Shown here piece after piece: positions 16,980-25,493 of a DNA stretch of 64,000 bases. Below the pieces are notes generated by a model, which was not told where the DNA came from, did not search any database, and saw only the letters and a list, made by a program, of their open reading frames with translations. Position 1 is the stretch's first letter, and each line of letters starts with the position of its first letter. Source of the stretch: CAYJAZ01 sp964371865 (GTDB lineage: Bacteria; Desulfobacterota; Desulfovibrionia; Desulfovibrionales; Desulfovibrionaceae); the NCBI GenBank assembly GCA_964371865.1, contig CAYJOR010000002.1:74483-138482 (forward strand). The letters run 5' to 3'. A program made the position numbers and the translations under genes.

Positions 16980-19055
16980 ATGAAAAGTCCTGAACAGAAC
17001 CAAAAATCTTCTGTTGCTAAAAAAAGGCAAGCTCTTGCTATTGTTGTTTGTTTGCTAATTGCAATATGTGGTGTTGCTTATTATGTTTCAAATCTTAATT
17101 ATGAAAAGAAAAAAGCTGATATTCTAAATGCTGAAAATATCAACCTTACAAGCTGGGTGCAAGGCACAATTCAAGCTATATCTATATGGGTAGAAAGTAT
17201 TGATGAACAAGGTCAGCGTATCAGTAATTCTGATTCATACCGAGGCTTTATTGAAGATGTTAGGTTAGCTGGCGAAGATGTTGCCTCAGAAATCAACACT
17301 TCTGACATTGTTACTTCGCAACTTGATACAAATTATGATGAACTAATAGATCAAGTACCTTTCTGGCGTAGTGCTCTATATGATTACATGAATAATATCG
17401 GCATGTTTGATGCACGTATAGTTAATGCTGATGCTGTAACTATACTCTCAGCACTTCAAATACCAACAGCTATTACACCGAATCAAGTTCTTACTGTAAA
17501 AAAATCTATAGACAATAACAAAATTGCTATATCTCCAGTGCGCACATCAGCATCAACAATGGTTATCGACTATGCACTTCCAATCCTTCCATTTGTTTAT
17601 AATGAAAATGATCCACCAATAGCCGCGGTTCTTTTTACACTTCCTATAACAAATCAGATTGCGCAATTCTTATCACGTGATATTCACGCTGAAACACAAA
17701 CTATTCCGTATATTATTCAAAAAAATGGTGATTTGTATCAAAATATTCAAGTTCATACCCCAAAACCATCTGATATAACAACTCAACTTGACTTTAACTC
17801 TTCCCAAATTTTACCATTTGGAATAAGAACATCAGTCGATGGAACAACTCAAGTTTATTCTTATGCAGAAAAAGTTCCTGGACTTGATATGTGGGTTGTT
17901 CTTGAATTGCCTGCTGATGTCATTATCAATACCTTTACTTCTATGGCTTGGACTATTTATGGTCTTGGAGCTCTTGCAAGCATTGGTGTTATCTTGTTGT
18001 TTGCTATGATTTGGTGGATGATGATTGGTAAAGAACAAAGAGAAGCTGCAGAAAAATTTAGAAAGCTTTATGATGTTATTGCACAGCAAAAAGGATTACT
18101 AGATAGTATCAACCTTTCTCTAGAAGTTGGTCTTATAATGATCGATACTGATGGTAAAATCCAAATTTCTAACAAAACCTTTAATGAAATTGTAGGAAAA
18201 GATGAAGATGGTATGGTAGATGCTAGCTTACTTTCAGTATTTGAAGGTCAAGTTGCTGGTATCTTCATGGAGAAGGTTGATAAAGTTGTTGAAAATGATA
18301 CTTATCTAACTTTTGAAGTTGAAATTCCGAAGCAAGACATTATTTCCCTTTACCGTGTAACACTCTATCCTTTCCATGATGACTATGACGATGGTGTTGA
18401 TATTCTAGGTGCAGTTGCTACCCTTCAAGATATTACAGAATTTAGACGTAATAGCGAAAAGAATAAGAAACAACAAGCTAATATTATTCAAGCATTTGTT
18501 CGCGCAATTGAGGGTGTGGATCCATATCTCACCGGTCACTCACAAATGATGAGTAACGTTGGTGTACTTATGGCAAAACATATGAATATGACTGAAGAAG
18601 ACATTTCTACTATTCATAATGCTTCTATCTTCTCGCAAATTGGTAAACTCTTCATCGATAGAGAAATACTTATCAAAACAGGCAAACTTACACCAGAAGA
18701 ACTTACAAAAATCAAACACCTTCCTGAAAAAGCATATGAAGTTCTTTCCGGCATTGGTTTTAGTGCTCCTATTGCTACTGCGGTGCGTCAAATGTATGAA
18801 CAACTTGATGGTAATGGATATCCAAATAAACTAAAAGATGAAGAAATAATTATTCCTGCACGAATTCTTGCTATAACAAACTCATTCTGTGCTCTTATTA
18901 GTGAGAGATCGTTTAGAGCTGGATTGCCAATCAATGAAGCAATTGGAAAACTTAAAGAATGTCCTAACCAGTTTGATCTTGAACTTCTTAATGTTCTTAC
19001 TGAAGTAATAAAAACTCCTGAAGGTGCTACTGCACTTACCGTTAATAAAGATTAA
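16980..19055 (+). CDS. Two-TM periplasmic sensor with PAS and inactivated HD-GYP domain (candidate LapD-like c-di-GMP receptor)
   Basis: About 691 residues: TM1 (18-38), a periplasmic domain of about 280 residues (Cache-like, ending GLDMWVVLELP), TM2 (about 325-348), PAS (about 365-488), then HD-GYP (about 500-670). The fold markers TGHS, IGK and GNGYP are kept, but the metal ligands are gone: the HD pair is Ser-Gln (SQIGK, 552-556), the HH pair is Met-Tyr, and the later Asp residues are Asn and Cys (TNSFCA). It should therefore not hydrolyse c-di-GMP but may bind it. It follows lapG directly. I chose the second ATG because GGAG sits six bases before it. Role in sequestering the protease is inferred from LapD. 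Confidence 0.8.
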   Translation: MKSPEQNQKSSVAKKRQALAIVVCLLIAICGVAYYVSNLNYEKKKADILNAENINLTSWVQGTIQAISIWVESIDEQGQRISNSDSYRGFIEDVRLAGEDVASEINTSDIVTSQLDTNYDELIDQVPFWRSALYDYMNNIGMFDARIVNADAVTILSALQIPTAITPNQVLTVKKSIDNNKIAISPVRTSASTMVIDYALPILPFVYNENDPPIAAVLFTLPITNQIAQFLSRDIHAETQTIPYIIQKNGDLYQNIQVHTPKPSDITTQLDFNSSQILPFGIRTSVDGTTQVYSYAEKVPGLDMWVVLELPADVIINTFTSMAWTIYGLGALASIGVILLFAMIWWMMIGKEQREAAEKFRKLYDVIAQQKGLLDSINLSLEVGLIMIDTDGKIQISNKTFNEIVGKDEDGMVDASLLSVFEGQVAGIFMEKVDKVVENDTYLTFEVEIPKQDIISLYRVTLYPFHDDYDDGVDILGAVATLQDITEFRRNSEKNKKQQANIIQAFVRAIEGVDPYLTGHSQMMSNVGVLMAKHMNMTEEDISTIHNASIFSQIGKLFIDREILIKTGKLTPEELTKIKHLPEKAYEVLSGIGFSAPIATAVRQMYEQLDGNGYPNKLKDEEIIIPARILAITNSFCALISERSFRAGLPINEAIGKLKECPNQFDLELLNVLTEVIKTPEGATALTVNKD

Positions 19056-19061
19056 TGAATA

Positions 19062-19095
19062 AAGCCATGCAGTTTTTTACACTACTGCATGGCTT
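19062..19095 (+). terminator. Hairpin ending the Lap-type operon
   Basis: A perfect 12-bp stem AAGCCATGCAGT/ACTGCATGGCTT with a 10-base T-rich loop, 6 bp after the receptor stop. The T-tract after it is weak, so it may be a partial terminator or an mRNA 3'-end protector. Confidence 0.6.
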
Positions 19096-19125
19096 AGTTA
19101 AATTTCTAAACTAAACGGAAAAGAC

Positions 19126-20328
19126 ATGAAAATTCTTTTTATTTCAAAATATTGTCCTTCTCATTTTCAAAATATTCTTTTGTACTTTTCTGTTAACCCT
19201 CAAAATCATATACACTTTTTTTCTGAATACAGGCATCAAGAACTAGCATTGAAAAATGTTACTTATACAAATATTAGATTCCCGCGTGTTCAGTATAAAG
19301 GAAGTAAATCGGAACAGACATCTATTAGGCTACTACGACGTTCTTTAGCGTTTTCAAACGCCTTAGATCGACTAAAAAATACTGGGTTCACACCTGATAT
19401 TATAGTTGCTGATACAAACCACGCTTGCTCTTTAAACTTGCCTGAAATTTTCCCTAATGTTCCAACAATTGGATTTTGTGAATGGTTTTTCCAAAGTGAT
19501 CTTTCGCCTAATCTTGATAAATCTGAAGAAGATTATTCACCAGAGTTTTTACCATTTAAAATTAATAATATGTTTCAACTTGAAACTTTAAGAACTTGTA
19601 CAAAACTCTTCACTTTTTCTCAATGCCAAAAAAAATCTTTTCCAGAATTTATACAAAAGAAAATATCTGTAATTCCTCAAGGCATTAATACAGACTTCTT
19701 TGCACCAAAACTAGAAAAGAATAAAATACCATCTTTTTTAAATGGGTATGAAGACAGCGAAATAGTCTTACTTTCTTATAGAAATACAAAAAGCGAACAG
19801 ACTCTTTCTGTTGCTCTAAACGCTTTGAAAGAAATTTTTAGAAGTAGAAAACAAACGAAATTACTTCTTTTATCAAGAGCAAATGTAAATCCAGAAGAAT
19901 TGCAAAAAGTATTACACCAAGCACAGCAAGTACTTGGAGAATTTAGCAATCGCATAATTGTTCACACAGGAGCAACCATAGAAGAGTATAAATTCGCCCT
20001 TCTAAGAGCTAGAGTACTACTCTATCCATTCAATATGCTTTTTGTGAATACATCGCTTTTTGAGGCATTCAGCTGTGCAACAACTGTGATAGCACAACAG
20101 TCTCCAGCTCTAGAAGAGTTTATTACACATGGAGAAAATGCCTATTTTCATGCTTATGATAGACCGGATACATTAGCGCAATTAGTAGAAGAAGTTCTAA
20201 ATGATCCGAATTTATCGAAAAATCTCAGAACACAAGCACGAAAACAAGCAGTTACATCATTGTCAATAAAAACCGAGCTAAGAAAAATCGTTAAAACTAT
20301 TGAACCTTTTATCCAACAAGAGAATTAA
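19126..20328 (+). CDS. Family 4-like glycosyltransferase
   Basis: A 400-residue GT-B enzyme: N-terminal MKILFISKYCPSHF Rossmann start, the VADTNHACSLNLPEIFP region, SVIPQGINTDFF at the domain junction, and the C-terminal donor-binding segment LFEAFSCATTVIAQQSPALEEFITHGENAYF with the EX7E-type glutamates. It transfers a sugar from an activated nucleotide to an unknown acceptor. It follows the Lap-type operon after a hairpin; a role in decorating a surface adhesin or polysaccharide is conceivable but only positional. Its stop overlaps the stop of the opposing XRE gene. Confidence 0.85.
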   Translation: MKILFISKYCPSHFQNILLYFSVNPQNHIHFFSEYRHQELALKNVTYTNIRFPRVQYKGSKSEQTSIRLLRRSLAFSNALDRLKNTGFTPDIIVADTNHACSLNLPEIFPNVPTIGFCEWFFQSDLSPNLDKSEEDYSPEFLPFKINNMFQLETLRTCTKLFTFSQCQKKSFPEFIQKKISVIPQGINTDFFAPKLEKNKIPSFLNGYEDSEIVLLSYRNTKSEQTLSVALNALKEIFRSRKQTKLLLLSRANVNPEELQKVLHQAQQVLGEFSNRIIVHTGATIEEYKFALLRARVLLYPFNMLFVNTSLFEAFSCATTVIAQQSPALEEFITHGENAYFHAYDRPDTLAQLVEEVLNDPNLSKNLRTQARKQAVTSLSIKTELRKIVKTIEPFIQQEN

Positions 20329-20684
20329 TCGTTTTTGCTAAATGCGAGAAGTACATTTTCAATAATAGCTAAAGCAAGTTTTTGATCTTTTTTAGATAAC
20401 TTCTCAAGTTGATCACTTAAGTAATTTGATCTAGTTTCTGTGCTTTCATTTTCACTACGGAATAAGTCGAGCACTGAACACTCTAAAACACTAGCTAAAG
20501 ATTCTAATCTTGAGAATTTAGGTGCTATAACACCCTTTTCCATACGAGAAAGAGATTCTTGTTCAATTCCAAGCATAGAAGCAACTTCAACTTGTGTATA
20601 TCCTAGTCTTCTTCTTTTACTTGCTATTTTGTTTCCAACTCGTTGTGCCAATGTTAAATTGTTTTCATTTTTTCTAATAGCCAT
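20325..20684 (-). CDS. XRE-family transcriptional regulator
   Basis: A 119-residue protein. The lambda-repressor-type HTH lies at about 14-72 (VGNKIASKRRRLGYTQVEVASMLGIEQESLSRMEKG), followed by a short helical C-terminus (YLSDQLEKLSKKDQKLALAIIENVLLAF), possibly for dimerisation. Strong ribosome site AGAGAGAGG. Its upstream region holds a 16-bp perfect palindrome (20758-20773) that could be its own operator. Target genes are unknown. It is convergent with the glycosyltransferase and separated from the ACT gene by a terminator. Confidence 0.9.
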   Translation of the reverse strand: MAIRKNENNLTLAQRVGNKIASKRRRLGYTQVEVASMLGIEQESLSRMEKGVIAPKFSRLESLASVLECSVLDLFRSENESTETRSNYLSDQLEKLSKKDQKLALAIIENVLLAFSKND

Positions 20685-20757
20685 ATCGACCTCTCTCTGT
20701 TATATAGCCTTTTCAATAAAAAGTTTTTTACTGAATTAAACTACTATTATCTGAATA

Positions 20758-20773
20758 TATACTTTAAAGTATA
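20758..20773. promoter_or_regulatory. Perfect 16-bp palindrome, candidate operator
   Basis: TATACTTTAAAGTATA, about 75-90 bases upstream of the XRE start codon. A plausible binding site for that regulator; AT-only ends lower its significance. Confidence 0.35.
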
Positions 20774-20910
20774 GATTCTTTATAACTATATAAACACTAT
20801 TTCTAAATTATGCAATAGACATAACATACTAATTTTATATACTATTTTTTTACAGAGTTCTATCTATTTGTACTTCTTAGTTAAAACTTTATAACTTTTT
20901 ACGATTAACT

Positions 20911-20966
20911 AAAAAAAATACATTCTTTATAGTTATTTCTAACCACAAAGAATGTATTATTTTTTT
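20911..20966 (-). terminator. Bidirectional terminator downstream of the ACT gene
   Basis: A perfect 12-bp stem AATACATTCTTT/AAAGAATGTATT (20917-20928 and 20947-20958) with an 18-base loop, flanked by A-run on the left and T-run on the right. On the minus strand it ends the tatA-ACT transcript. Confidence 0.7.
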
Positions 20967-21012
20967 AAACATCTTATTATATCAAGATAATATAAATTTC
21001 AAAAATATTTTT

Positions 21013-21030
21013 TATACGTATATACGTATA
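21013..21030. promoter_or_regulatory. Perfect 18-bp palindrome
   Basis: TATACGTATATACGTATA, built of two TATACGTATA units overlapping by two bases, 43 bp beyond the ACT gene stop. It could be an operator or a chance AT/CG palindrome; no assignment is possible. Confidence 0.35.
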
Positions 21031-21073
21031 AGGTGTAAAAACTGATATTTTGAACAGTGTAAGCAGATATAGC

Positions 21074-21463
21074 TTATGCCTCTAAACATTTCACAGCTGC
21101 GTCAAGGTCGGTAGGGCGCAAAACAAGTGTTGCTTTTTCTGTGCAAGGTTTAATAAACACATACATATATTCTACGTTCACACCACAGTCGGTAAGCTTT
21201 TTCATTGCTTTATGCAAACCACCTGGAATGTTATCAACTTCTACTTCCATTACTTTTGAAAGTCGAACTGTAACGTTATTCTCTTTAAGTATATCTGAAG
21301 CTTTTTTTGCATCATCTACAATTAAACGTAGAATGCCAAAGTCAGAAGTATCAGCTAGCGATAAGGCTTGTATACTGATTTGAGCCTCAGCAAGCAATGC
21401 TGTTATCTCTGTAAGGCGCCCTGGTTTATTCTCAAGAAAAACAGAAATTTGATCTATAATCAT
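21074..21463 (-). CDS. Tandem ACT-domain protein
   Basis: A 129-residue protein made of two ACT domains: residues 1-70 (QISVFLENKPGRLTEITALLAEAQISIQAL, GILRLIVDD) and 72-129 (VMEVEVDNIPGGLHKAMKKLTDCGVNVEYMYVF). Such stand-alone double-ACT proteins are presumed amino-acid sensors; in sulfate reducers they often neighbour phenylacetate-CoA ligase-type genes, not seen here. Good ribosome site AAAGGA. It lies 37 bp downstream of tatA on the same strand and is probably co-transcribed. Ligand unknown. Confidence 0.88.
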   Translation of the reverse strand: MIIDQISVFLENKPGRLTEITALLAEAQISIQALSLADTSDFGILRLIVDDAKKASDILKENNVTVRLSKVMEVEVDNIPGGLHKAMKKLTDCGVNVEYMYVFIKPCTEKATLVLRPTDLDAAVKCLEA

Positions 21464-21500
21464 AGCATGTCCTTTATCTATATGTGCTGAAATCTATAAT

Positions 21501-21701
21501 TTATACTTGAGAAGAATCGTCATCTTTCTTCTGTTCTTTTTTTGGTGTTACATCAATTTCATCAGGTTCAGTTGAAGCCTGTTTGAAGTTACGAATTGCT
21601 CTGCCAAGCCCACCACCGATTTCAGGTAGTTTTTTTGCCCCAAAAATAACAAGAACCAAAAGTAAAATTATTAGTAGTTCTTGTGTGCCAAGTCCGAACA
21701 T
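21501..21701 (-). CDS. tatA: Sec-independent (Tat) translocase subunit TatA
   Basis: A 66-residue protein with one N-terminal membrane helix (LGTQELLIILLLVLVIFG), the FGAKKLPEIGGGLGRAIRNFK hinge and amphipathic helix diagnostic of TatA/E, and a charged KKEQKKDDD tail. It forms the translocation pore for folded, often cofactor-bearing periplasmic proteins. Strong AGGAGG site. tatB and tatC are not adjacent, as in several Desulfovibrio genomes. Confidence 0.94.
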   Translation of the reverse strand: MFGLGTQELLIILLLVLVIFGAKKLPEIGGGLGRAIRNFKQASTEPDEIDVTPKKEQKKDDDSSQV

Positions 21702-21760
21702 ACACCCTCCTTACGTTAGCTGTATATAATCATAAGTTTTGAAGACTATAGTCTATTTAA

Positions 21761-21792
21761 CAAAATAAGGCAAGTCTTTATAGACTTGCCTT
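21761..21792 (-). terminator. Intrinsic terminator of nrdJ
   Basis: A perfect 11-bp stem AAGGCAAGTCT/AGACTTGCCTT with TTAT loop, 5 bases from the nrdJ stop; on the minus strand it is followed by a T-rich tract. Confidence 0.8.
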
Positions 21793-21797
21793 TCATT

Positions 21798-24056
21798 TTA
21801 GCCGCAGCGTGAATGTGAACAAGATGGGCAAATATGGCATCCTTCTTGGAAAACCATATCTTCGCCGCATTCAGGACATTGCACTTTACCATCTAATGAT
21901 GAATTACTACTTAATTTTTCGCTAGTAGCTTTAAGATATTTAGTTTCAAGCACCCATGCAATAGCATCAGGCACAGAAAGGAGCATACCTTTTTTCTGGA
22001 ATACAGGGTGTTCACCACCGATTCCTTTAAGCTGACTTACAATAGATTTAACATCAATGCCAGATCTTAACGCAAGTGAAACAAGTCTGCCAATAGCTTC
22101 TGCTTTTGCTGTTACTGAACGACCAGATTTTCCGATAGTTGCAAATACTTCAAAAGGTACACCATTTTCATCTTCATTTACTGTAAGATAAAGAACACCT
22201 AAGCCAGTTTGCATTTTTTGTGTGAAACCGGTTAAACGATCAGGGCGTTCTCTTACTACTATATGAGATTGAGATAAATCAAGATTTTGACTATGTTTTT
22301 TCTCTGTTTCGCCTGTATAAAGAACTTGAATAGATTTGCTTCCATCACGATATACTGTTACGCCTTTACAGCCTAATGAGTACGCAAGACGATAAATTTT
22401 ATCAATATCTTCAACAGTTGCAGAGTTTTCAAGGTTTACAGTTTTTGAAACTGCATTATCAGTATACTTTTGGAAAGCTGCTTGCATACGTAAGTGAGCT
22501 TCAGGAGAGATATCCATTGCTGTTACGTAAACATTACGCATTTTTTCTGGAAGAACATCAATTTTTTTAATGCTACCGTATTGAGCTAAAGCTTCCATAA
22601 TTTCAGGTGATTGCAAATTATTACTTGCAAGTTCGCGCTCAAAGTAAGGGTTTACTTCTAAAAGTCTTTCACCTTCCATTACATTTTTAGCAAAACAAAG
22701 AGCAAACAAAGGTTCTACACCTGAAGAACAAGATGCAAGAATTGAAAGAGTTCCTGTAGGAGCAATTGTTGTAATAGTTGCGTTACGTAATGGTGTGCCA
22801 CCTGCAAAGATTGACTCTTCAAATGCTGGGAATGCACCACGTTCTTTAGCTAATTGAGCAGATGCAACTCTACCTTCTGATTGAATGAAGCCCATAATTT
22901 TTTCAGCTAAAAGTACAGCTTCATCTGTATCGTAACCAAGTTCAAGCATGAATAGAAGGTCAGCAAAGCCCATAACACCAAGACCGATTTTACGGTTAGT
23001 AAGAACTTTTTCTCTAATCAAGTCAAGAGGATACACAGAGGCATCAATTACGTTATCAAGAAAACGAACTGAAAGATGAATTGTGTTCTTTAGTCCTTCC
23101 CAGTCAATACATTTTTCAGGATTATCAACACAATTTGTCGGAAGATAGAACTTTGCAAGGTTGATAGAACCTAAGTTGCAAGCTTCAAACGGAAGAAGTG
23201 GTTGCTCGCCACAAGGGTTAGTTGATTCCATATCACCTTGAGCAGGAGTTGGATTGTCTTTATTGATTCTATCTAAGAAAACAATTCCAGGGTCACCACT
23301 TTGCCAAGCTTTTTTTACTAGGATATCAAACACTTCTTTAGCGTTTAATGTACCTTTGATTTCATTAGAATGAGGGTCAACTAAGTTATAATCTTCGCCT
23401 TTTTCAACTTTTTCCATAAATTCTTCTGTAAGACCTACGGAAAGGTTAAAGTTATTGAATTCACCATCAACTTCTTTAGCTGCGATAAATTCCATAATAT
23501 CAGGGTGGTTTACACGTAAGATACCCATGTTAGCTCCGCGACGAGTTCCACCTTGTTTGATTTGTTCAGTCGCAGTATTGAAAATACGCAAGAATGATAA
23601 AGGACCGGAAGCCACGCCACCGGTTGTTCCCACGCGTGAATCTTTTGGGCGTATACGAGAGAATGAGAAGCCTGTACCGCCACCGGATTTATGAATCATA
23701 GCTGCATATTTTACAGCGTCAAAAATTTCTTCAATTGAATCGCCAACAGGAAGAACGAAACAAGCAGCTAGTTGACCTAAACGAGTGCCGGCATTCATAA
23801 GAGTTGGTGAGTTTGGCAAAAATTTACCATGATTCATTAAATCATAAAAATTACGAGCCAATTCTTCAATTTTATATGTACTTTCAGGATATTTATTTTC
23901 TTCAAGCGCCATTGTAGAAGCTACACGCCAAAAAAGTGCTTTTGCATCTTCAGCAGGCGCTCCATTTTCATCTTTAATATAGTATCTTTTTTGTAATACT
24001 AGTTCCGCATTCGCCTGTAAATGCGTATTTTCTAAGTCAGTTGGCATAGAAAGCAT
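21798..24056 (-). CDS. nrdJ: Adenosylcobalamin-dependent ribonucleotide reductase (class II)
   Basis: Reduces ribonucleotides to deoxyribonucleotides without oxygen, using a B12-derived thiyl radical. 752 residues: LAACFVLPVGDS (first redox Cys), FSFSRIRP, the STNPCGEQPLLPFEACNLGSINL block with the active N-C-E triad and second redox Cys, and ITTIAPTGTLSILA. The C-terminus has a CPECGED...CHICPSCSHSRC zinc-ribbon-like tail typical of NrdJ. The ATG has GAGGAAGAG upstream; a second ATG three codons later is an alternative. No cobalamin-riboswitch core was recognisable in the upstream 330 bases. Confidence 0.95.
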   Translation of the reverse strand: MLSMPTDLENTHLQANAELVLQKRYYIKDENGAPAEDAKALFWRVASTMALEENKYPESTYKIEELARNFYDLMNHGKFLPNSPTLMNAGTRLGQLAACFVLPVGDSIEEIFDAVKYAAMIHKSGGGTGFSFSRIRPKDSRVGTTGGVASGPLSFLRIFNTATEQIKQGGTRRGANMGILRVNHPDIMEFIAAKEVDGEFNNFNLSVGLTEEFMEKVEKGEDYNLVDPHSNEIKGTLNAKEVFDILVKKAWQSGDPGIVFLDRINKDNPTPAQGDMESTNPCGEQPLLPFEACNLGSINLAKFYLPTNCVDNPEKCIDWEGLKNTIHLSVRFLDNVIDASVYPLDLIREKVLTNRKIGLGVMGFADLLFMLELGYDTDEAVLLAEKIMGFIQSEGRVASAQLAKERGAFPAFEESIFAGGTPLRNATITTIAPTGTLSILASCSSGVEPLFALCFAKNVMEGERLLEVNPYFERELASNNLQSPEIMEALAQYGSIKKIDVLPEKMRNVYVTAMDISPEAHLRMQAAFQKYTDNAVSKTVNLENSATVEDIDKIYRLAYSLGCKGVTVYRDGSKSIQVLYTGETEKKHSQNLDLSQSHIVVRERPDRLTGFTQKMQTGLGVLYLTVNEDENGVPFEVFATIGKSGRSVTAKAEAIGRLVSLALRSGIDVKSIVSQLKGIGGEHPVFQKKGMLLSVPDAIAWVLETKYLKATSEKLSSNSSLDGKVQCPECGEDMVFQEGCHICPSCSHSRCG

Positions 24057-24387
24057 AAAATCTCTTCCTCATGTTTGTAATTTATCTATTAAATTTATAG
24101 ATTTGGATACTCACTAAATAAAAAACAAAATTCCGATATCCGCGAAGATATCAGAAACTATTTAGCCGTATCGCTCAACTGTAGTATACAGACTTTTTTA
24201 TTAAAATCTAGCTCTTAAAATTGAGTTTTCATGCAAAACATACTAATTTTATTTGTTAAAATTTTAATTCTTTAATAGGATTTTTAACTATCCAACTGTA
24301 ATAATTGACAAAATAACATTTTTCTATTTTCTTGCTTTTCTTCTCATCTATGCTAGGTTCTGTTAATAGTTATTGAGGAGAACAAAG
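24057..24387. other. 331-bp divergent gap between nrdJ and the EamA gene
   Basis: The gap contains an 8-bp hairpin with one mismatch, CCGATATC-CGCGAA-GATATCAG (24133-24154), and a near-palindrome CTGTAGTATACAG (24179-24191). The hairpin could sit in the nrdJ leader. No NrdR-box pair or B12-riboswitch element could be recognised with confidence. Confidence 0.5.
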
Positions 24388-25305
24388 ATGTCTTATACTG
24401 CAAGCACGCCAAATCAAGTGGATGAAGTTCCAACTTCACAAATTATTTTAGTTATTAAAATGATACTCTGCGCTCTTTTTTGGGGCGGAACTTTTATAGC
24501 AGGAAAAATTGCTGCTCCTTATATATCACCAGCATTTATTGGTTTTATGCGATTTCTCATCGCTTCGCTTGTTCTCTTTTTAGTCTTACAGACAAAAGGC
24601 GGACTCCCTCACCTCGATAAAAAGCAGTTTTGCGGAATAACTATCCTTGCTCTTACTGGGATTCTTGCTTATAACTTATTCTTTTTCCTAGGTTTACAAA
24701 CTGTACCTGCTGCAAGAGCATCTCTTATAGTGGCAAATAATCCACTCCTTATTGCACTTGGTGCTGCCTTATTTCTAAAGGAAAAACTTTCTGCTCTCCA
24801 GCTTTTAGGTATTTCTATCAGTATTTGTGGAGCGATAACAATTATCAGCAATGGCAATGTATTAGAAGTACTTTCTAGTTTTAGTTATGGCGATTTTGCA
24901 ATTTTAGGTTGTGTTATATCTTGGGCTATTTATTCTTTAGTCGGAAAAATAATTCTAAGAGGCATGACTCCGCTTGTAGCTGTTACGTGGGCGTGCATAA
25001 TTGGAACTATATTCTTCGCTCCTTTTGCTTTCTTTATGACAGATTTAAGCAGTATCCCATCTTTATCATTTGATTTTTGGCTTTGTACTATTTATCTTGG
25101 AGTTTTTGGCTCAGCATTTGGATTTGTTTGGTTTTATGACGCTATAAAAGGTCTTGGAGCAACAAAAGCAAGCGTGTTCATCAACTTCGTACCTGTATTT
25201 GGTGTATTGCTCAGCGGAATATTCTTAAAAGAACCTATTACTCTAGCAATGCTTATTGGCGGTATGTTTACGATTGTAGGTGTATATCTCACAAATAAAA
25301 AATAG
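24388..25305 (+). CDS. EamA/DMT-superfamily transporter
   Basis: About 305 residues with ten hydrophobic segments arranged as two EamA repeats (first: LCALFWGGTFIAGKIAAPYISPAFIGFMRF; second: LGCVISWAIYSLVGKIILRGMTPLVAVTWACIIG). An inner-membrane permease for small metabolites, often amino-acid efflux; substrate unknown. I chose the ATG with GAGGAG seven bases upstream over the upstream in-frame TTG. A single gene followed by two tandem terminators. Confidence 0.88.
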   Translation: MSYTASTPNQVDEVPTSQIILVIKMILCALFWGGTFIAGKIAAPYISPAFIGFMRFLIASLVLFLVLQTKGGLPHLDKKQFCGITILALTGILAYNLFFFLGLQTVPAARASLIVANNPLLIALGAALFLKEKLSALQLLGISISICGAITIISNGNVLEVLSSFSYGDFAILGCVISWAIYSLVGKIILRGMTPLVAVTWACIIGTIFFAPFAFFMTDLSSIPSLSFDFWLCTIYLGVFGSAFGFVWFYDAIKGLGATKASVFINFVPVFGVLLSGIFLKEPITLAMLIGGMFTIVGVYLTNKK

Positions 25306-25317
25306 ATTTTTATAAAT

Positions 25318-25346
25318 ATCATTCATAAATTAAGCGAATGATTTTT
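25318..25346 (+). terminator. First terminator after the EamA gene
   Basis: ATCATTC (25318-25324) pairs with GAATGAT (25336-25342), followed by TTTTT. Confidence 0.65.
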
Positions 25347-25363
25347 AGACAGATAAGCTAAAC

Positions 25364-25391
25364 AGGTGTATAGATTTTATACACCTTTTTT
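25364..25391 (+). terminator. Second, stronger terminator after the EamA gene
   Basis: AGGTGTATA-GATTT-TATACACCT perfect 9-bp stem followed by six T. Two terminators in series insulate the next unit, which has its own sigma-54-type promoter. Confidence 0.85.
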
Positions 25392-25446
25392 CATATCTTT
25401 TCACATTTTAAAAAAATATATCATTGTATTCAGTATATTACAAACT

Positions 25447-25462
25447 TGGCACACTTCATGCT
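25447..25462 (+). promoter_or_regulatory. Sigma-54 promoter of the small membrane protein unit
   Basis: TGGCACACTTCATGCT matches TGGCACRNNNNTTGCW with one mismatch (A for T before TGC); GG and GC have the required 12-base spacing. The predicted start is near 25473. Confidence 0.7.
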
Positions 25463-25493
25463 ATATCCTCTGTGTTGCGAATACGAGGTTTAT

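Larger units (their letters stand above)
20685..21073. other. 389-bp AT-rich gap upstream of the XRE gene
   Basis: The gap contains two perfect palindromes (20758-20773 and 21013-21030) and a bidirectional terminator hairpin (20917-20958). I see no reading frame with coding character. Confidence 0.6.
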
